From Panacibacter ginsenosidivorans (lineage in GTDB: Bacteria > Bacteroidota > Bacteroidia > Chitinophagales > Chitinophagaceae), in the NCBI RefSeq assembly GCF_007971225.1, contig NZ_CP042435.1, positions 2,359,501-2,423,500 of the forward strand: a DNA stretch of 64,000 bases, written 5' to 3'. The position numbers were made by a program, and so were the translations under genes. The notes below the pieces were generated by a model. The model was not told the origin of the DNA. It did no database searches and was given only the letters and a program-made list of their open reading frames with translations. Position 1 is the stretch's first letter; each line of letters begins with the position of its first letter. Below are positions 55,151 through 63,363 of the stretch, piece after piece.

Positions 55151-55816
55151 CTAGCCCTTCTCTACCTTCAACATTCCCGGAATCTTCTTTACTGTAAAAT
55201 ATATAATCGTTAACAGCATTGCAAACGAAACGGTAAACATCCACGCCTGTATATGTTCTCTTGGTTCTGCAATATGACTGATGAATGTGTGTATTATATC
55301 CCCTGGGTTTGTGATAATATTCCAGCTATTATAACGTTTATAGCGGCCAAGAAAAATGCCATAGCTGCACAAAGTGATCAGCAACAAAGTAGATGGCAAA
55401 CGCCATTTTCGTTTGATATGCTTTGCCAAAAATCTTTCAACCTGCATCAATGAAGTAATACATAAAGCAATGCCATTCCACGCACCAGAGATCACGATCA
55501 GCAGATCAAACCAATAAGGTATCAATGGTCTTTCTTCAAGATGAAAAATGTCCGTTATAATGTATGGTGCGTTTGGCAGAAACAACAGCCAGCAAAACAA
55601 TAGCACACTTGCTTTAAGATTGAATTTTTTATACCGCTTTAACTGCCTGCTGAAAAACAAAGGAACAGTAGCCAGGAATAAATTCCATGGATAAAAAAAG
55701 TATTGCCTGTCATCTGTATACAGATAACGCAAAGTGACCATTACTACTGTAAACGTCATAGAAATAAAGATCATTTTCTCAAATTCACTCAGCTTACTCA
55801 ATAATTTCTTTATCAT
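55151..55816 (-). CDS. DUF1361 membrane protein
   Basis: Integral membrane protein of the DUF1361 family, 221 residues, about seven helices. Family-typical stretches are LLFLPNAPYIITDIFHL and FLGRYKRYNSWNIITNPGDI, with conserved charged residues next to membrane segments. Function unknown. Its stop lies 20 bases from repeat locus 24, and its start overlaps the diacylglycerol kinase gene by four bases. Confidence 0.88.
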   Translation of the reverse strand: MIKKLLSKLSEFEKMIFISMTFTVVMVTLRYLYTDDRQYFFYPWNLFLATVPLFFSRQLKRYKKFNLKASVLLFCWLLFLPNAPYIITDIFHLEERPLIPYWFDLLIVISGAWNGIALCITSLMQVERFLAKHIKRKWRLPSTLLLITLCSYGIFLGRYKRYNSWNIITNPGDIIHTFISHIAEPREHIQAWMFTVSFAMLLTIIYFTVKKIPGMLKVEKG

Positions 55817-56178
55817 AACAACTCCATAATTTTTGGAATAAAAATAATTGCCGCTATCACTACACTTATTATCGAAACCAATAACACTGCTCCGGCACTT
55901 ATATCCTTAATATTCTTAATGGTAGGATGATAAGCTTCATGCACCATATCACATAATTTTTCAATAGCAGCATTGATCATCTCTAAGGAAATGACCGCAG
56001 CTATACATAGTAGTAACACTATCCATTCAATATTTGAAACATGTAAAACAAAACCTGCCATAACTGTGGCAATAGCCGCACCTAAATGAATTCTTCCATT
56101 TCTGTCATGCAGGAAAAATTGTTGTATGCCTTTCCATGCATGATAGAATGCTTTGAAGAAACTTCGTTTTTTGTTCAT
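55813..56178 (-). CDS. Diacylglycerol/undecaprenol kinase (DgkA type)
   Basis: Small membrane kinase of the prokaryotic DAGK family, phosphorylating undecaprenol or diacylglycerol for cell-wall or phospholipid metabolism. From ATG 56178 it has 121 residues with three membrane helices. The family signature is EMINAAIEKLCDMVHEAYHPTIKNIKD, a variant of ENxNTAIE-D-KD. The N-terminal part RSFFKAFYHAWKGIQQFF is the amphipathic lead. A longer frame begins at 56214. Overlaps the DUF1361 start by four bases. Confidence 0.88.
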   Translation of the reverse strand: MNKKRSFFKAFYHAWKGIQQFFLHDRNGRIHLGAAIATVMAGFVLHVSNIEWIVLLLCIAAVISLEMINAAIEKLCDMVHEAYHPTIKNIKDISAGAVLLVSIISVVIAAIIFIPKIMELL

Positions 56179-56247
56179 CCTGATAATGTTTATATAAATA
56201 CCATCATTTATCATACTAATTTCAATTTTATTTTTTTAATTACTGTT

Positions 56248-56814
56248 TTATTTAACTACCTTTTTTGCAAACCACAACTGAATTAAATAATGCATCAATA
56301 TCACTGCCATGCAGGCAACCCATACCATTAATATCATTGTTACAAGATTACTTTCCCTTACTTCTACTTCCTTTAATGAGCGCCCTACTGCTACATAACT
56401 AACCTGCGATGATGATGGTACAGATTCTACAACCATTGCCATACGCACACCTTTACGTGGTTGCCATGTAATATCATTTTCCCCGTTTGCTTTTGCGTGT
56501 TCAAAAACTCCTTTTGGTATCTGCGGCAGTTTTCCATCCAGCATACCTGTTGACCCGATCGGCTCACCGTTGCTGTTATAAAATGTCACAAATGTTCCAA
56601 GGCTACTTGAAATATCTATCGTGTCATCAGGTAACAAATGATCAATGTTATTGCTGTTAACTCTTGCGCTTATATCATGCGCCAGTTGCAGTTGCGGGTC
56701 ATTGGCACCAGTACGATGCACTTGTTGTACAGTAGCATACATAGCCAGTAAAATGCCTGTAACAATAATTGCAGCTGCCATATGTGTAAGAATGGATACG
56801 CGTTTCATTTTCAT
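56248..56814 (-). CDS. Membrane protein with extracytoplasmic domain, unknown function
   Basis: A 188-residue protein with two membrane helices, at about residues 10-28 (THMAAAIIVTGILLAMYATV) and about 160-180 (MILMVWVACMAVILMHYLI). About 130 residues between them would lie outside the cytoplasm. That segment (LGTFVTFYNSNGEPIGSTG, VAVGRSLKEVEVRE) resembles the extracytoplasmic part of sensor kinases, but there is no kinase domain. Function unknown. It lies 69 bases upstream of the diacylglycerol kinase gene in the same direction. Confidence 0.75.
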   Translation of the reverse strand: MKMKRVSILTHMAAAIIVTGILLAMYATVQQVHRTGANDPQLQLAHDISARVNSNNIDHLLPDDTIDISSSLGTFVTFYNSNGEPIGSTGMLDGKLPQIPKGVFEHAKANGENDITWQPRKGVRMAMVVESVPSSSQVSYVAVGRSLKEVEVRESNLVTMILMVWVACMAVILMHYLIQLWFAKKVVK

Positions 56815-56849
56815 ATTTTTTTTGTGATAAAATAATTTTAATAATTATG

Positions 56850-57118
56850 AGACCGGCAGTATAGCTTCATGCATCTTCGTTGTGTCACTCACTTGTACAG
56901 TTGTATTTTTCATGGCAGCGCGGCTGAGAAACTGCCTTGTGTTTGCAACATTCTTTTGCATTAACTGTACCTGCTATACAACCGGTTACTCATAATAAAC
57001 AATGCCCAAAATCAACATGTTTGTTAAGTGTTTAGGATTCTGCTTTTTGTCGCCAAATAAACAAACCGTACAAGTGTGCGACGCAAGCAGAGCATCATAG
57101 TAGTAATATTGTTGGGCT
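56850..57118. repeat. Dispersed repeat locus 25: B plus / A minus pair
   Basis: Core B on plus at 56879-56898 and core A on minus at 57068-57087, with a 169-base spacer, the longest among the pairs. Left arm GAGACCGGC, right arm GTTGGGCTCATAAA. It fills the 319-base gap between the membrane-protein gene and creD; nothing else was found in it. Confidence 0.88.
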
Positions 57119-57133
57119 CATAAAATATTTTTA

Positions 57134-58918
57134 CTACGCAACTTCCGTTTTGATATCCATTGCATCATTGCCATACCAGTTGATCTTTCTACTGGCATAC
57201 ATAGCAATTGCAAGCACGATGAACAAGGCCACGCTGCCAACAAGCAAGGCAGTATCTTCAAGGCTGATGAGCACATAATTGAATGCATACAAACTACCAA
57301 GCACCGCGGCAAAGAGACCTGCGATCTTCCATGTTTTGAAATGACTTTTTGCATACAGAGATATGAGCGAAACCGTTGCGGTGGCTGCAATAAGATAAGC
57401 AAGATCGAAATGAATAAATTCGCTGATGGAGAGTAGCAACGAATAAAATATAACAAGCGCTAAACCAACCAAAACATATTGCACGGGATGCACCGGTTTC
57501 TTCTGCATGATCTCTACAATAAAGAACAGTGAGAATGTAAGACCGATAAACATGATGGCATATTTGATACATCGTGTTGTTTTTGCATAATCATCTATCG
57601 GCTGCAGAATGCTTACACCAAAATCAACTTTACCTTTTATAGTATTACCATCATGCAGTATTGTCTGGAAAGGTAGATTGGCTTTGTTAAAGATCCACTT
57701 TGCGGTAAAGCCTGAATCATTCACATTGTGATCATTTGGAATAGTAGTGCCATCAAAAGAAGGGCTGGGCCATGTTGATTGCAAAGCAAAACTACTATTG
57801 CCTGCAGCAGGAATAAAATGCAAACGTCCGCTGCCTTTAATTTTAATGGAATAATTGAATGCAATACTATTTTGCAGATCTGCTTCTGATAAAGAAACTG
57901 GTACAGACAATCCGTTACTGTCTATATCGTTTGTTGGCAGGCCGGGCGACAATTCATAGTCTGTATTATTGAATTTTATAACGATCCTGTCTTCGATGCC
58001 TTTAAAATCACTGATACCAAAACAGAGTTTTGCGTCAGATAATTGTAAACCTGCAGTATCAACATCTTTGGGCAATTTAAAACTGAAACTTCCTTTGCCA
58101 TTGATAACACTTTTATATAACAGCACTTTGTAAATAGAGCGTTGCCGATCTTCGGGAGTAATATCACCTTTTACATCAATGTTCTCTGGTAACATTGTAA
58201 TATGCTGTGCAGCATTTTTGAAAGGAATGTATAGGTAAGGGCCACTAAGGAGTTGATTACCCGCCCAGCTATCGCTGGCTTCAGTGATAATTTTGTCTTT
58301 GCGTTCCTTTCGCTCTGTTACAAGGTCTGAAATAAAATAAGTTGGTATCAATAATACGAGGATCAGGACACCGGTAATAATTCCTTTGATCAAAGTTTTG
58401 TTTGACGAAGAGGGTTTAGGGTTGCGATAAGCCGAAGGCTCTGTTGTGTAATTGCTTTCCATATATGTGTCTATTTGAGTTTGTGAAAGAATATTCTCAG
58501 AAAAATAAGCGGTGAGTTTTTTGTGGCTTAATGCAATAGCTGCAAGTGAACAGGCGAATAGTGAAGCAGTACTTAGCCCTGCTGTTTGAAAAAAGTTTTG
58601 CCATGGCTCATTATCGTAATTAAAAGAGGTATCGAAAATGCCTGCTATTATACCATAGCCAAGTGTTATAAATAATTGAAGCGAGATCAGTGCGATGAAT
58701 TTATACTGAACTTTTTTCAGCCATTTTTGTATAAGAGGAATGTAAATAAATAAAATGATAAACGCAGGGAAACTTCCGGCAAATGCAGCGATAGGTCCAA
58801 GAAAAAGCAACATTACAGCAGCTCCGGGTTCGTCAAAAATAAACCAGCTAAATCCACCGATCCCAAAACAGAGAGATGAGAGGAACCATATTCGTGCGGC
58901 CAATGTTGAAGATGTCAT
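57134..58918 (-). CDS. CreD-like inner membrane protein with N-terminal membrane extension
   Basis: Inner-membrane protein of the CreD family (inner membrane protein CreD), 594 residues. The CreD core spans about 170-590: a membrane helix (GVLILVLLIPTYFISDLV), a large extracytoplasmic domain (LPENIDVKGDITPEDRQRSI, GSFSFKLPKDVDTAGLQLSD), then about six C-terminal helices (YVLVGLALVIFYSLLLSISE, in parts). The first 160 residues add four or five membrane segments not present in E. coli CreD (about 450 residues). CreD is induced by beta-lactam-type stress in some bacteria. Here it is the last gene of a minus-strand run with a winged-helix regulator; a palindromic operator lies immediately upstream at 58936-58954. 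Confidence 0.88.
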   Translation of the reverse strand: MTSSTLAARIWFLSSLCFGIGGFSWFIFDEPGAAVMLLFLGPIAAFAGSFPAFIILFIYIPLIQKWLKKVQYKFIALISLQLFITLGYGIIAGIFDTSFNYDNEPWQNFFQTAGLSTASLFACSLAAIALSHKKLTAYFSENILSQTQIDTYMESNYTTEPSAYRNPKPSSSNKTLIKGIITGVLILVLLIPTYFISDLVTERKERKDKIITEASDSWAGNQLLSGPYLYIPFKNAAQHITMLPENIDVKGDITPEDRQRSIYKVLLYKSVINGKGSFSFKLPKDVDTAGLQLSDAKLCFGISDFKGIEDRIVIKFNNTDYELSPGLPTNDIDSNGLSVPVSLSEADLQNSIAFNYSIKIKGSGRLHFIPAAGNSSFALQSTWPSPSFDGTTIPNDHNVNDSGFTAKWIFNKANLPFQTILHDGNTIKGKVDFGVSILQPIDDYAKTTRCIKYAIMFIGLTFSLFFIVEIMQKKPVHPVQYVLVGLALVIFYSLLLSISEFIHFDLAYLIAATATVSLISLYAKSHFKTWKIAGLFAAVLGSLYAFNYVLISLEDTALLVGSVALFIVLAIAMYASRKINWYGNDAMDIKTEVA

Positions 58919-58935
58919 TTCGCCAATTTAAAAAG

Positions 58936-58954
58936 CACTTTGAATTTCAAAGTG
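58936..58954. promoter_or_regulatory. Operator-like palindrome upstream of creD
   Basis: CACTTTGAA-T-TTCAAAGTG is a perfect 19-base palindrome, 17 bases before the creD start codon. The same sequence with one terminal mismatch recurs at 59981-59999. The winged-helix regulator encoded between the two is the obvious candidate binder. Confidence 0.75.
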
Positions 58955-58969
58955 AAAATATAAAAAAAT

Positions 58970-59269
58970 TTACTTCGTCGATTTGATCATTTGCTCCAAT
59001 GCTTCCAGGTGCAATTTGAATGCCTTCTCTCCTGCCTTTGTTGCTGCATAAGTTGTATTTGTTTTACGCCCGATAAATCCTTTATTCACTTTTACATAAC
59101 CGATTTCTTCCAATGCCTTTATATGGCTTGCGAGGTTGCCATCAGTAACCTGTATCAATTCTTTCAACTGGTTAAAGTTTACTTCATCATTGACCATTAC
59201 GGCACTCATGATGCCCAGCCTTACCCTGCTGTCAAAAGCTTTATTTAAATTTTCAATCGGATTCTTCAT
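58970..59269 (-). CDS. Winged-helix transcriptional regulator
   Basis: Small DNA-binding regulator, 99 residues from ATG 59269, of the winged-helix type (PF13601-like, MarR/ArsR-related). Segments: RLGIMSAVMVNDEVNFNQLK, recognition helix TDGNLASHIKALEEIGYVKV, wing GFIGRKTNTTYAATKAG, and a C-terminal dimerisation helix. No metal-binding or effector site can be seen. It sits between the 234-residue membrane protein gene and creD, with matching palindromes upstream of each of those genes, which points to local and possibly autoregulated control. Confidence 0.9.
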   Translation of the reverse strand: MKNPIENLNKAFDSRVRLGIMSAVMVNDEVNFNQLKELIQVTDGNLASHIKALEEIGYVKVNKGFIGRKTNTTYAATKAGEKAFKLHLEALEQMIKSTK

Positions 59270-59318
59270 TACATTTCGTTTGTTATAGAACCACACTACA
59301 CATTAGCATCAACACATT

Positions 59319-59975
59319 TTATTCGCTGGTACGCTCATATTTCCACCACATCAGTATACCGTATATTATATGCAACGCACCAAACCCCAGCGCCCAAAAA
59401 TAAATACCATACCCAATATACCAGAGATTAATTATACCCAGCAGCAGCAGACCGTAAGAGAGATAACGCACCTCGTCCAACGTATACTTACTTGCATTCA
59501 AAACGGCAAGTCCATAAAAGATAAGACAACCAGGAGCAATATAACCATAGGCTTCATTCTCCATAAGTTTTAAAAGATAGATGCCACCAACGATCATTGG
59601 TATAGCAACGTTGATCAAAACTCTTTTAGCCATAGCGCCCCAAATTGGCGTGTTGGTCTTTTTGCTTCTTATATAAGTAAAAATAAAAGCGAGTATAAAT
59701 GCAGCGATAAAAGTGAATACTGCAATTTGAAAAAGCTGATTCCCCATCCAGTCTCCTATGCTTATTGAATTATTACTGTCTTCCGGCATACTGCGCAGGT
59801 TGGTTACAGCATATTTGTTATTGTCAATAATACCATTCGCAAACCATGCACCTATCAATGCACAAATACCAGCAGCTATTCCACTCAACCCACTAAGACT
59901 TATGAAACGGCTGCTGCGTTCCATCATCTGTTTAATATCTTTCAGGGTATCTAAGTGAGGATTTTGGTCAGTCAT
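59319..59975 (-). CDS. Membrane protein of unknown function in the creD locus
   Basis: From ATG 59975 a 218-residue protein with about six membrane helices (for example FISLSGLSGIAAGICALIGA, FQIAVFTFIAAFILAFIFTY, VAIPMIVGGIYLLKLM, GLLLLGIINLWYIGYGIYF). The cytosolic N-terminus is short and charged. The frame extends to 60023 but the ATG at 59975 lies just behind the operator-like palindrome (59981-59999), which fits a regulated start. Not a known transporter. First gene of the run with the regulator and creD, and the stop is 49 bases before the regulator start. Confidence 0.78.
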   Translation of the reverse strand: MTDQNPHLDTLKDIKQMMERSSRFISLSGLSGIAAGICALIGAWFANGIIDNNKYAVTNLRSMPEDSNNSISIGDWMGNQLFQIAVFTFIAAFILAFIFTYIRSKKTNTPIWGAMAKRVLINVAIPMIVGGIYLLKLMENEAYGYIAPGCLIFYGLAVLNASKYTLDEVRYLSYGLLLLGIINLWYIGYGIYFWALGFGALHIIYGILMWWKYERTSE

Positions 59976-59980
59976 AAAAG

Positions 59981-59999
59981 CACTTTGAAATTCAAAGTA
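59981..59999. promoter_or_regulatory. Second operator-like palindrome of the creD locus
   Basis: CACTTTGAA-A-TTCAAAGTA, 8-bp arms perfect (59982-59998) and identical to the creD site except for the last base and the central base. It ends only five bases before the start codon of the 59319-59975 gene. Confidence 0.75.
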
Positions 60000-60049
60000 A
60001 ATACTCAAATCGTAAGTCACCAAATTTATTTTGAAGTTTTTTTTGAGCC

Positions 60050-60230
60050 GGGCTTTTATTTAACAATTAAGCTTCTGTTGCGTCGCACTCTTGTACAGGT
60101 GAATGGTGAGTAGTCAATGGTGAATAAAAATATCACAAGATTCCCCGGCCATTCATCATTGACGATTCACGTTCCGAACGTACAAGTGAGTGACACAACA
60201 GGCGATGCCATTATAATCTACAGCGCACTG
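60050..60230. repeat. Dispersed repeat locus 26: A plus / B minus pair
   Basis: Core A exact on plus at 60077-60096 and core B exact on minus at 60180-60199. Left arm GAGCCGGGCTTTTATTTAAC, right arm CAGGCGATGCCATTATAAT. The spacer holds a smaller inverted repeat (GTGAATGGTGAGTAG...ATTCATCATTGACGATTCAC region, 60100-60170). This is the clearest complete copy of the composite element, in the gap before the MMPL gene, which otherwise holds nothing recognisable. Confidence 0.92.
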
Positions 60231-60310
60231 CAAAAAATCTTAAGCAATTAATTGGTGCATTTGCCGTCATTAATCTGTTTCTTTGCAGCCGTTTATCAAT
60301 CTTATTGCGC

Positions 60311-62641
60311 ATGTGGTACAGACTGGGCCAATTTATACTGAAGTACAAAATTATTCTGCTGCTTTTGTTGCTTGCTTCAACGGTGTGGATGGGTTATAAA
60401 GCTAGCCACGTACAAATGGGTTATGATTTTGCAAAGGCCATTCCTGTTGATAATCCCAAATACAAAGACTTCCTGGCCTTTAAGAAAAAGTTTGGTGACG
60501 ATGGCAACACAATGGTGCTGGGCATAGAAACGGATAAACTTTATACACCATCTGTATTCAACGCATTAGCCACCTTACAGAAAGATCTGAAAACTGTTTC
60601 GGGTGTAGAAGACATTATGGGCATACCTGAAATTGGCGCGCTGGTAAAAGAAGATTCCACAGAGAAGTTATCCTTTAAAAAAATATTTCATCTTCCATAT
60701 ACTTCACAGGTTGCACTTGACAGTGATAAAAATGTTTTCCTGAATTATCCTTTCTATAATGGCAAGCTTTACAATGCTGCAACCAATGCCTCATTGATGG
60801 CCGTGCGTTTGAACAAGGATACAGCCAACAGCAAATCACGCACAAGGCTTGTGAATGATATTCTTGACAAGGTGGAAATATTTCAACACAACACGAATAT
60901 CATTGTTCACCTAAGTGGCTTACCTTATATAAGAACAAATGTTTCTGACAGAATTCAGAAAGAAATGTATTGGTTCCTCATCGGTTCGCTGGTGCTGTCT
61001 GCAATAACATTACTTATTTTCTTCCGCTCTTTCAGCGCTATGCTGATGAGTTTGCTGGTGGTGATCATGGGTGTTGTATGGAGTTTGGGCACCATGGTGC
61101 TGTTTGATTATAAGATAACATTGCTTACCGCATTAATTCCACCACTGATCGTTGTTATCGGCGTTCCCAACTGTATTTATTTTTTGAATAAATACCATAC
61201 ATCTTATCGTGATACCAATGACAAACAGGAAGCACTGAGAACAATGGTGGGGCGCATGGGTGTTGTTACGCTCTTTTGTAATATAGCGGCAGCAATAGGT
61301 TTTGCCGTTTTTGCATTTACAGAAAGCGCTTTATTGAAAGAGTTTGGTGTAGTATCTGGTATCAATATCATGATGCTTTTTGTGATTTCGCTGATCTTTA
61401 TTCCATCTGTATTAAGTTTTTTACCGGCACCCAAAAGCAAGCATGTAAAATATCTGGACAATAAATTTTTAGAAAAGATATTAGTGCGCATAGAACGCTG
61501 GACCTTTCATCATGCAAAGACCATTTATCTTGTCACCGCCGTTATTTTGATCGCTGCTGTAATTGGTATCACCAGGCTAAAAAGCGAAGGCTATATTGTA
61601 GATGATCTTCCAAAGAATGATAAGATCTATACCGACCTGAAATGGTTTGAAAAGAATTTCGATGGCATCATGCCGCTTGAAATAACAGTGGAAGCAAAAA
61701 AGAAAAACGGTCTTTTGAGATCACTCGAGCCAATTGAAAAGATAGATGCATTCTCGCAATACATTGCAGACAGGCCTGAAACTGCAAAACCACTTTCTTT
61801 TGTAGAAGGTTTGAAATTTGCCAAGCAGGCATATTACGATGGTGACAGTGTTAACTACACAACACCAACAGAATTTGACATGCCGTTAATGGGTAAATAT
61901 TTAAAACAGGATAAAAAAGATACGGCCGCCAATAAAACAGGATTAAGCAATATGTTGCGTAGTTTTATTGACAGCAACAAGCAAACAGCACGCATCAGTG
62001 TAAACATGAAAGATATTGGCAGCGCAAAACTGCCGTTGCTGTTAAAAGATTTTGACTCTGTAGCAAAAGCAACATTCGATACTTCAAAATATAAAATTAC
62101 GTTCACCGGTACCAGCGTAACATTTCTTGAAGGCACCAGTTTTATCATCAATGGTTTAAAAGAAAGCATCATGTGGGCATTCCTGCTCATCGCATTATGT
62201 ATGCTTTATCTCTTTCGTTCTGCAAGAATTTTATTGTGCTCGCTTATACCCAATCTAGTGCCGCTGGTCATCACTGCAGGCGTAATGGGCTGGACAGGCA
62301 TTGCACTGAAACCTTCTACTGTACTCATTTTCAGCGTAGCACTTGGCATTGTGATAGACGTAACCATACGTTTTCTTGTCAACTACAAACAGGAACTCCC
62401 GTTACGCAACGATGATGTGGAAGACACATTGATACAAACTATCCGCCACACCGGCATTAGCATCATTTACACATCGCTTGTGTTGATAGCAGGTTTTATA
62501 ATTTTCTGTGTCAGTGATTTTGGCGGCACTAAAGCATTGGGCTGGCTCACTTCATTAACACTGTTAGTTGGTACTGTTACCAATCTTGTATTGCTGCCCG
62601 TATTGATCAATACATTGGTTAAGAAAAAGAAAAGCAAGTAA
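60311..62641 (+). CDS. MMPL/RND-family exporter
   Basis: Inner-membrane transporter of the RND/MMPL type, 776 residues from ATG 60311, using the proton gradient. It has the twofold repeat of one helix, a large extracytoplasmic loop, then a bundle of five or six helices. The first bundle is near 230-400 (LIGSLVLSAITLLIFFRSFS, in parts) and the second near 620-770 (IMWAFLLIALCMLYLFRSAR). Smaller than drug-efflux AcrB (about 1050) and similar to the hopanoid/lipid-exporting HpnN or MmpL class. Substrate unknown. A TTG two codons upstream is not preferred. Confidence 0.9.
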   Translation: MWYRLGQFILKYKIILLLLLLASTVWMGYKASHVQMGYDFAKAIPVDNPKYKDFLAFKKKFGDDGNTMVLGIETDKLYTPSVFNALATLQKDLKTVSGVEDIMGIPEIGALVKEDSTEKLSFKKIFHLPYTSQVALDSDKNVFLNYPFYNGKLYNAATNASLMAVRLNKDTANSKSRTRLVNDILDKVEIFQHNTNIIVHLSGLPYIRTNVSDRIQKEMYWFLIGSLVLSAITLLIFFRSFSAMLMSLLVVIMGVVWSLGTMVLFDYKITLLTALIPPLIVVIGVPNCIYFLNKYHTSYRDTNDKQEALRTMVGRMGVVTLFCNIAAAIGFAVFAFTESALLKEFGVVSGINIMMLFVISLIFIPSVLSFLPAPKSKHVKYLDNKFLEKILVRIERWTFHHAKTIYLVTAVILIAAVIGITRLKSEGYIVDDLPKNDKIYTDLKWFEKNFDGIMPLEITVEAKKKNGLLRSLEPIEKIDAFSQYIADRPETAKPLSFVEGLKFAKQAYYDGDSVNYTTPTEFDMPLMGKYLKQDKKDTAANKTGLSNMLRSFIDSNKQTARISVNMKDIGSAKLPLLLKDFDSVAKATFDTSKYKITFTGTSVTFLEGTSFIINGLKESIMWAFLLIALCMLYLFRSARILLCSLIPNLVPLVITAGVMGWTGIALKPSTVLIFSVALGIVIDVTIRFLVNYKQELPLRNDDVEDTLIQTIRHTGISIIYTSLVLIAGFIIFCVSDFGGTKALGWLTSLTLLVGTVTNLVLLPVLINTLVKKKKSK

Positions 62642-62645
62642 TTTT

Positions 62646-62698
62646 TGAGCCAGGCTTTTGAATTGTTATGATGCTTTTGTTGCGTCGCACTCTTGTAC
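62646..62698 (+). repeat. Dispersed repeat locus 27: core A, plus orientation
   Basis: Core exact at 62679-62698, left arm GAGCCAGGCTTTTGAATTG at 62647. Unpaired inside this window; a minus partner could lie beyond the right edge. Confidence 0.92.
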
Positions 62699-62799
62699 GT
62701 TCAGCATATATTTCAACAAAAAACAGGAAGCTAAAAATATTTCTCTGCGTCTCTTCCCCGTTTGTGGTAAATAACCGGTAAATAAAATACATTCGTTGT

Positions 62800-63348
62800 A
62801 TGTATAGTTATCTTAAAGCATTACATATCATTTTTGTAGTTACCTGGTTTGCCGGTATGTTTTATATGCCGCGCTTGTTTATTTACAGTACAGAAGCTGG
62901 CGAAAAAACAGAAATAGAATGCAATATCCTGCGTAGCCAGTTTAAGATCATGATGAGGCGCTTATGGTATGGTATTACATGGCCTTCTGCAATCCTTACA
63001 TTGATCTTTGGGCCGCTGGTGATGTTTAATGCTGGCTGGAATAAACTCATACTGGAACCTGAAGGAAGATGGTTACTTATTAAACTGATCTTTGTTGTAT
63101 TACTCTACGTTTATCATTTTACGCTGCATAAGATTTTTAAACAGGAAATGAATGGCATATACAAATACACATCACAGCAATTGCGAATGTGGAATGAAGT
63201 ATCAACAGTTTTTCTTGTTGCCATCGTTACACTTGCCGTAGTAAAACAATCTGAAAGCTTCATCTGGTCACTTGCAGGATTGATAGGATTTATTATCGTA
63301 CTGATGAGCGCTATAAAAATTTATAAGATCATTCGAACTAAAAAATAA
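62800..63348 (+). CDS. hemJ: Protoporphyrinogen IX oxidase HemJ (UPF0093)
   Basis: Membrane enzyme of the HemJ/CopD-like family, oxidising protoporphyrinogen IX to protoporphyrin IX in haem synthesis. The 182 residues have four or five helices and the conserved start YLKALHIIFVVTWFAGMFYMPRLFIY with the essential His, RRLWYGITWPSA, and LLIKLIFVVLLYVYHFTLHK. The last residues add one more helix. The neighbouring truncated amidohydrolase gene starts 16 bases later on the same strand. Confidence 0.9.
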   Translation: MYSYLKALHIIFVVTWFAGMFYMPRLFIYSTEAGEKTEIECNILRSQFKIMMRRLWYGITWPSAILTLIFGPLVMFNAGWNKLILEPEGRWLLIKLIFVVLLYVYHFTLHKIFKQEMNGIYKYTSQQLRMWNEVSTVFLVAIVTLAVVKQSESFIWSLAGLIGFIIVLMSAIKIYKIIRTKK

Positions 63349-63363
63349 TTTAACTCACGTTGT

